DNA of 64,000 bases from positions 1-64,000 of the forward strand of contig JAFVZT010000005.1 of NCBI GenBank assembly GCA_017508045.1, read 5' to 3'. A model generated the notes under the pieces. The model did no database searches and was not told the origin of the DNA. It saw only the letters and a list, made by a program, of their open reading frames with translations. Within the stretch, counting starts at the first letter, position 1. Each line of letters starts with the position of its first letter. Below are positions 62,327-64,000 of this stretch, piece after piece. The translations under genes were made by a program, and so were the position numbers. This stretch comes from Oscillospiraceae bacterium (GTDB taxonomy: Bacteria; Bacillota; Clostridia; Oscillospirales; Oscillospiraceae).

Positions 62327-62354
62327 ACCATACAGCTCCTCTCTATCGCTTCTT

Positions 62355-62383
62355 ATTTTATAATAAGATAGGCAAATTGACAA
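62355..62383 (-). promoter_or_regulatory. Sigma-A promoter of the pyrH operon
   Basis: Minus strand TTGTCA (62378-62383), 17-base spacer, TAAAAT (62355-62360), about 30 bases before the pyrH start. Confidence 0.7.
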
Positions 62384-62474
62384 CAACAATTTATGATTTT
62401 TCTTAAAATCTTTTCCTAAAATTCATAAATTAACTGAGGCAATCATTTTTACTTAAGAATAGTCTCTTTTTTGG

Positions 62475-62503
62475 TTGCAAAAAAGTGGAGAATCGGTTAT
62501 AAT
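62475..62503 (+). promoter_or_regulatory. Sigma-A promoter of glnS
   Basis: TTGCAA (62475-62480), 17-base spacer, TATAAT (62498-62503). Confidence 0.75.
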
Positions 62504-62541
62504 ATTCCAAATTTGCAAATACCGCAGAGAGGATGATGGAA

Positions 62542-64000
62542 ATGGCTGAAATCACCGAAAGCAAAAATTTCATCCATAGCTTTATTGAAGAGGATATCGC
62601 CGAGGGCGGACGCTATGCCGGACAAACTGTCCACACCCGATTCCCCCCTGAGCCCAACGGATACCTGCACATCGGTCACTGCAAAGCGCTGATTATCGAC
62701 TTTGGCACTGCCGAAAAATTTAACGGTTTATGCAATCTTCGCATGGACGACACAAACCCCACCAAGGAAGATGTAGAATTTGTCGAAGCGATTAAAGAGG
62801 ACATTCGCTGGCTGGGCTTTGACTGGGGCGACCGTTTCTACTACGGCTCCGACTACTTTGAAAAGGACTACGAATTTGCCGTAGAGTTAATCAAAAAAGG
62901 TCTTGCCTATGTCTGCGAGCTAACGCCCGACCAGTTTAAGGAATACCGCGGTGATTTGAATACCCCGGCTATCTCTCCCTACCGTGACCGCCCTATCGAA
63001 GAAAGCCTTGACCTGTTTGCCAGAATGCGCGCCGGTGAGTTTGAGGACAATAAGTATACCTTGCGTGCAAAGATTGACCTTGCCTCCGGTAACTTTAATA
63101 TGCGCGACCCGGTTATTTACCGTATTCGTCATATGCATCATCACCGTCAGGGCGACAAGTGGTGTATTTACCCCATGTACGATTTTGCACATCCCATTCA
63201 GGATGCGCTGGAGGGTATTACCCACAGCCTTTGCTCCTTGGAATTTGAGAATCACAGACCCTTGTACAACTGGGTGGTTGAAAACATCTCCGTCCCCCAT
63301 CGCCCCAGACAGATTGAGTTTGCCCGCCTGGGCATTGACCACACTGTGCTCAGTAAGCGCAAGCTCAGAGCCTTGGTGGAAAACGGATATGTTTCCGGCT
63401 GGGATGATCCCCGTATGCCTACACTGTGCGGTCTGCGCCGCCGTGGCTACACGCCTGCTGCCATCCGTAATTTCTGCGACCGCGTGGGCGTTGCAAAATC
63501 TCCTAACACCATTGAATACGGCTTTTTGGAATTCTGCCTGCGGGAGGATTTAAATGAAACTGCCCAGCGTGTTATGGCTGTCTTAAAGCCCGTTAAGCTG
63601 ACCATTACCAATTACCCCGAGGGGCAAAGTGAGACCTTTGAAATCGAGAACAATCCCAATGACCCTGAAGCAGGAACCCGGCAGGTTACCTTCTCCCGGA
63701 ATTTGTGGATTGAAGATGAGGATTTTCTGGCTGAGCCTGTTCCAAAATTCAAGCGCCTGTATCCCAATGGGCCGGAGTGCCGCCTGAAAGGTGCATATGT
63801 GATTACCTGCACAGGCTGTATTAAGGACGAAAACGGAAATGTCACAGAGGTCTTGGCTACCTATGACCCCAATTCCAGAGGCGGTGACCCCGCTGACGGC
63901 AGAAAGGTCAAGGGTGCAACCATCCATTGGGTTGATGCAAACAATTGCGTCGATGCCGAGGTGCGTCAGTACAGCAACTTGTTTGACGATGCCGATCCGG
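62542..64000 (+). CDS. glnS: Glutaminyl-tRNA synthetase, N-terminal part (cut by window end)
   Basis: Class I synthetase that charges tRNA-Gln. About 486 residues are visible with no stop before the window ends; the full protein is usually about 550. The HIGH motif is in [17 protein letters not shown] (about residue 33), the KMSKS motif as VLSKRKL (about 270). The C-terminal beta-barrel anticodon-binding region begins near 340. MMEM at the start offers ATG codons at 62533, 62536 and 62542; AGAGAGG is 9 bases before 62542, making this the best start. GlnRS in Firmicutes is less common than the GatCAB route and is thought to be transferred in origin. Confidence 0.96.
   Translation, partial: MAEITESKNFIHSFIEEDIAEGGRYAGQTVHTRFPPEPNGYLHIGHCKALIIDFGTAEKFNGLCNLRMDDTNPTKEDVEFVEAIKEDIRWLGFDWGDRFYYGSDYFEKDYEFAVELIKKGLAYVCELTPDQFKEYRGDLNTPAISPYRDRPIEESLDLFARMRAGEFEDNKYTLRAKIDLASGNFNMRDPVIYRIRHMHHHRQGDKWCIYPMYDFAHPIQDALEGITHSLCSLEFENHRPLYNWVVENISVPHRPRQIEFARLGIDHTVLSKRKLRALVENGYVSGWDDPRMPTLCGLRRRGYTPAAIRNFCDRVGVAKSPNTIEYGFLEFCLREDLNETAQRVMAVLKPVKLTITNYPEGQSETFEIENNPNDPEAGTRQVTFSRNLWIEDEDFLAEPVPKFKRLYPNGPECRLKGAYVITCTGCIKDENGNVTEVLATYDPNSRGGDPADGRKVKGATIHWVDANNCVDAEVRQYSNLFDDADP

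Noticed and set aside
1..64000. CRISPR array, IS element or prophage
   Set aside because: No regularly spaced repeats, transposase, integrase or phage structural genes were found.

Overview
The window looks like chromosome from a low-to-mid GC Gram-positive Clostridia member, probably an Oscillospirales (Ruminococcaceae/Oscillospiraceae-like) gut bacterium. The taxonomic call is inference. It rests on the presence of both PolC and DnaE, the pyrH-frr-uppS-cdsA-dxr-rseP-ispG-polC order, ECF transporter genes, LCP, WhiA, DUF4317, DUF1292 and DUF1385 proteins, strong sigma-A promoters and GGAGG ribosome-binding sites. Almost everything is core genome. No CRISPR array, IS element, prophage or rRNA gene was seen.

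Layout. 1-2780: 3' end of the tmRNA gene, a near-perfect inverted repeat, a decapitated MacB-type ABC ATPase and a two-gene ABC-2 exporter; this is the only accessory-looking block. 2781-9483: Na/phosphate cotransporter, Tex, a membrane-anchored PQQ-like propeller protein and a cytidylate kinase-like protein. 9533-18309 (minus): DUF4317, then a tight gene string transcribed response regulator, histidine kinase, DUF1385 protein, prmC, recA, recX, rimO, pgsA. 18419-25344 (minus): murB-whiA-dnaE, and a polyferredoxin with an LCP cell-wall ligase. 25538-26133: two small envelope proteins. 26167-35419 (minus): class A PBP, rRNA-type methyltransferase, ecfA1-ecfA2-ecfT-truA and a zinc-finger Clp ATPase. 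35667-38813: DUF1292 protein, a probable 6S RNA, a membrane-anchored parvulin and two half-size TauE/SafE proteins. 39437-42911: rpmG-secE-nusG-rplK-rplA-rplJ-rplL with L1-type and L10-type mRNA leaders. 42990-49236: a membrane protein, a divergent type IIA topoisomerase pair, a YitT protein and tRNA-Gly. 49239-62326 (minus): the pyrH-to-polC operon plus udp, mutY and hisJ. 62542-end: glnS, cut by the window edge.

How the genes work together. The pyrH-polC string links UMP kinase and ribosome recycling to isoprenoid precursor synthesis (dxr, ispG), undecaprenyl carrier synthesis (uppS), CDP-diacylglycerol synthesis (cdsA), site-2 proteolysis and the replicative polymerase. The ribosomal cluster carries three putative autoregulatory RNA sites. 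No clearly new multi-gene system was found. The best second-look items are the tmRNA-adjacent inverted repeat, two 10-bp direct repeats upstream of the ABC exporter, L1-stalk mimics in two ribosomal spacers, a four-cysteine insert in the class A PBP, the TauE ribosome-binding site buried in a perfect hairpin, and the replacement of rpoBC downstream of rplL by an unusual topoisomerase pair.
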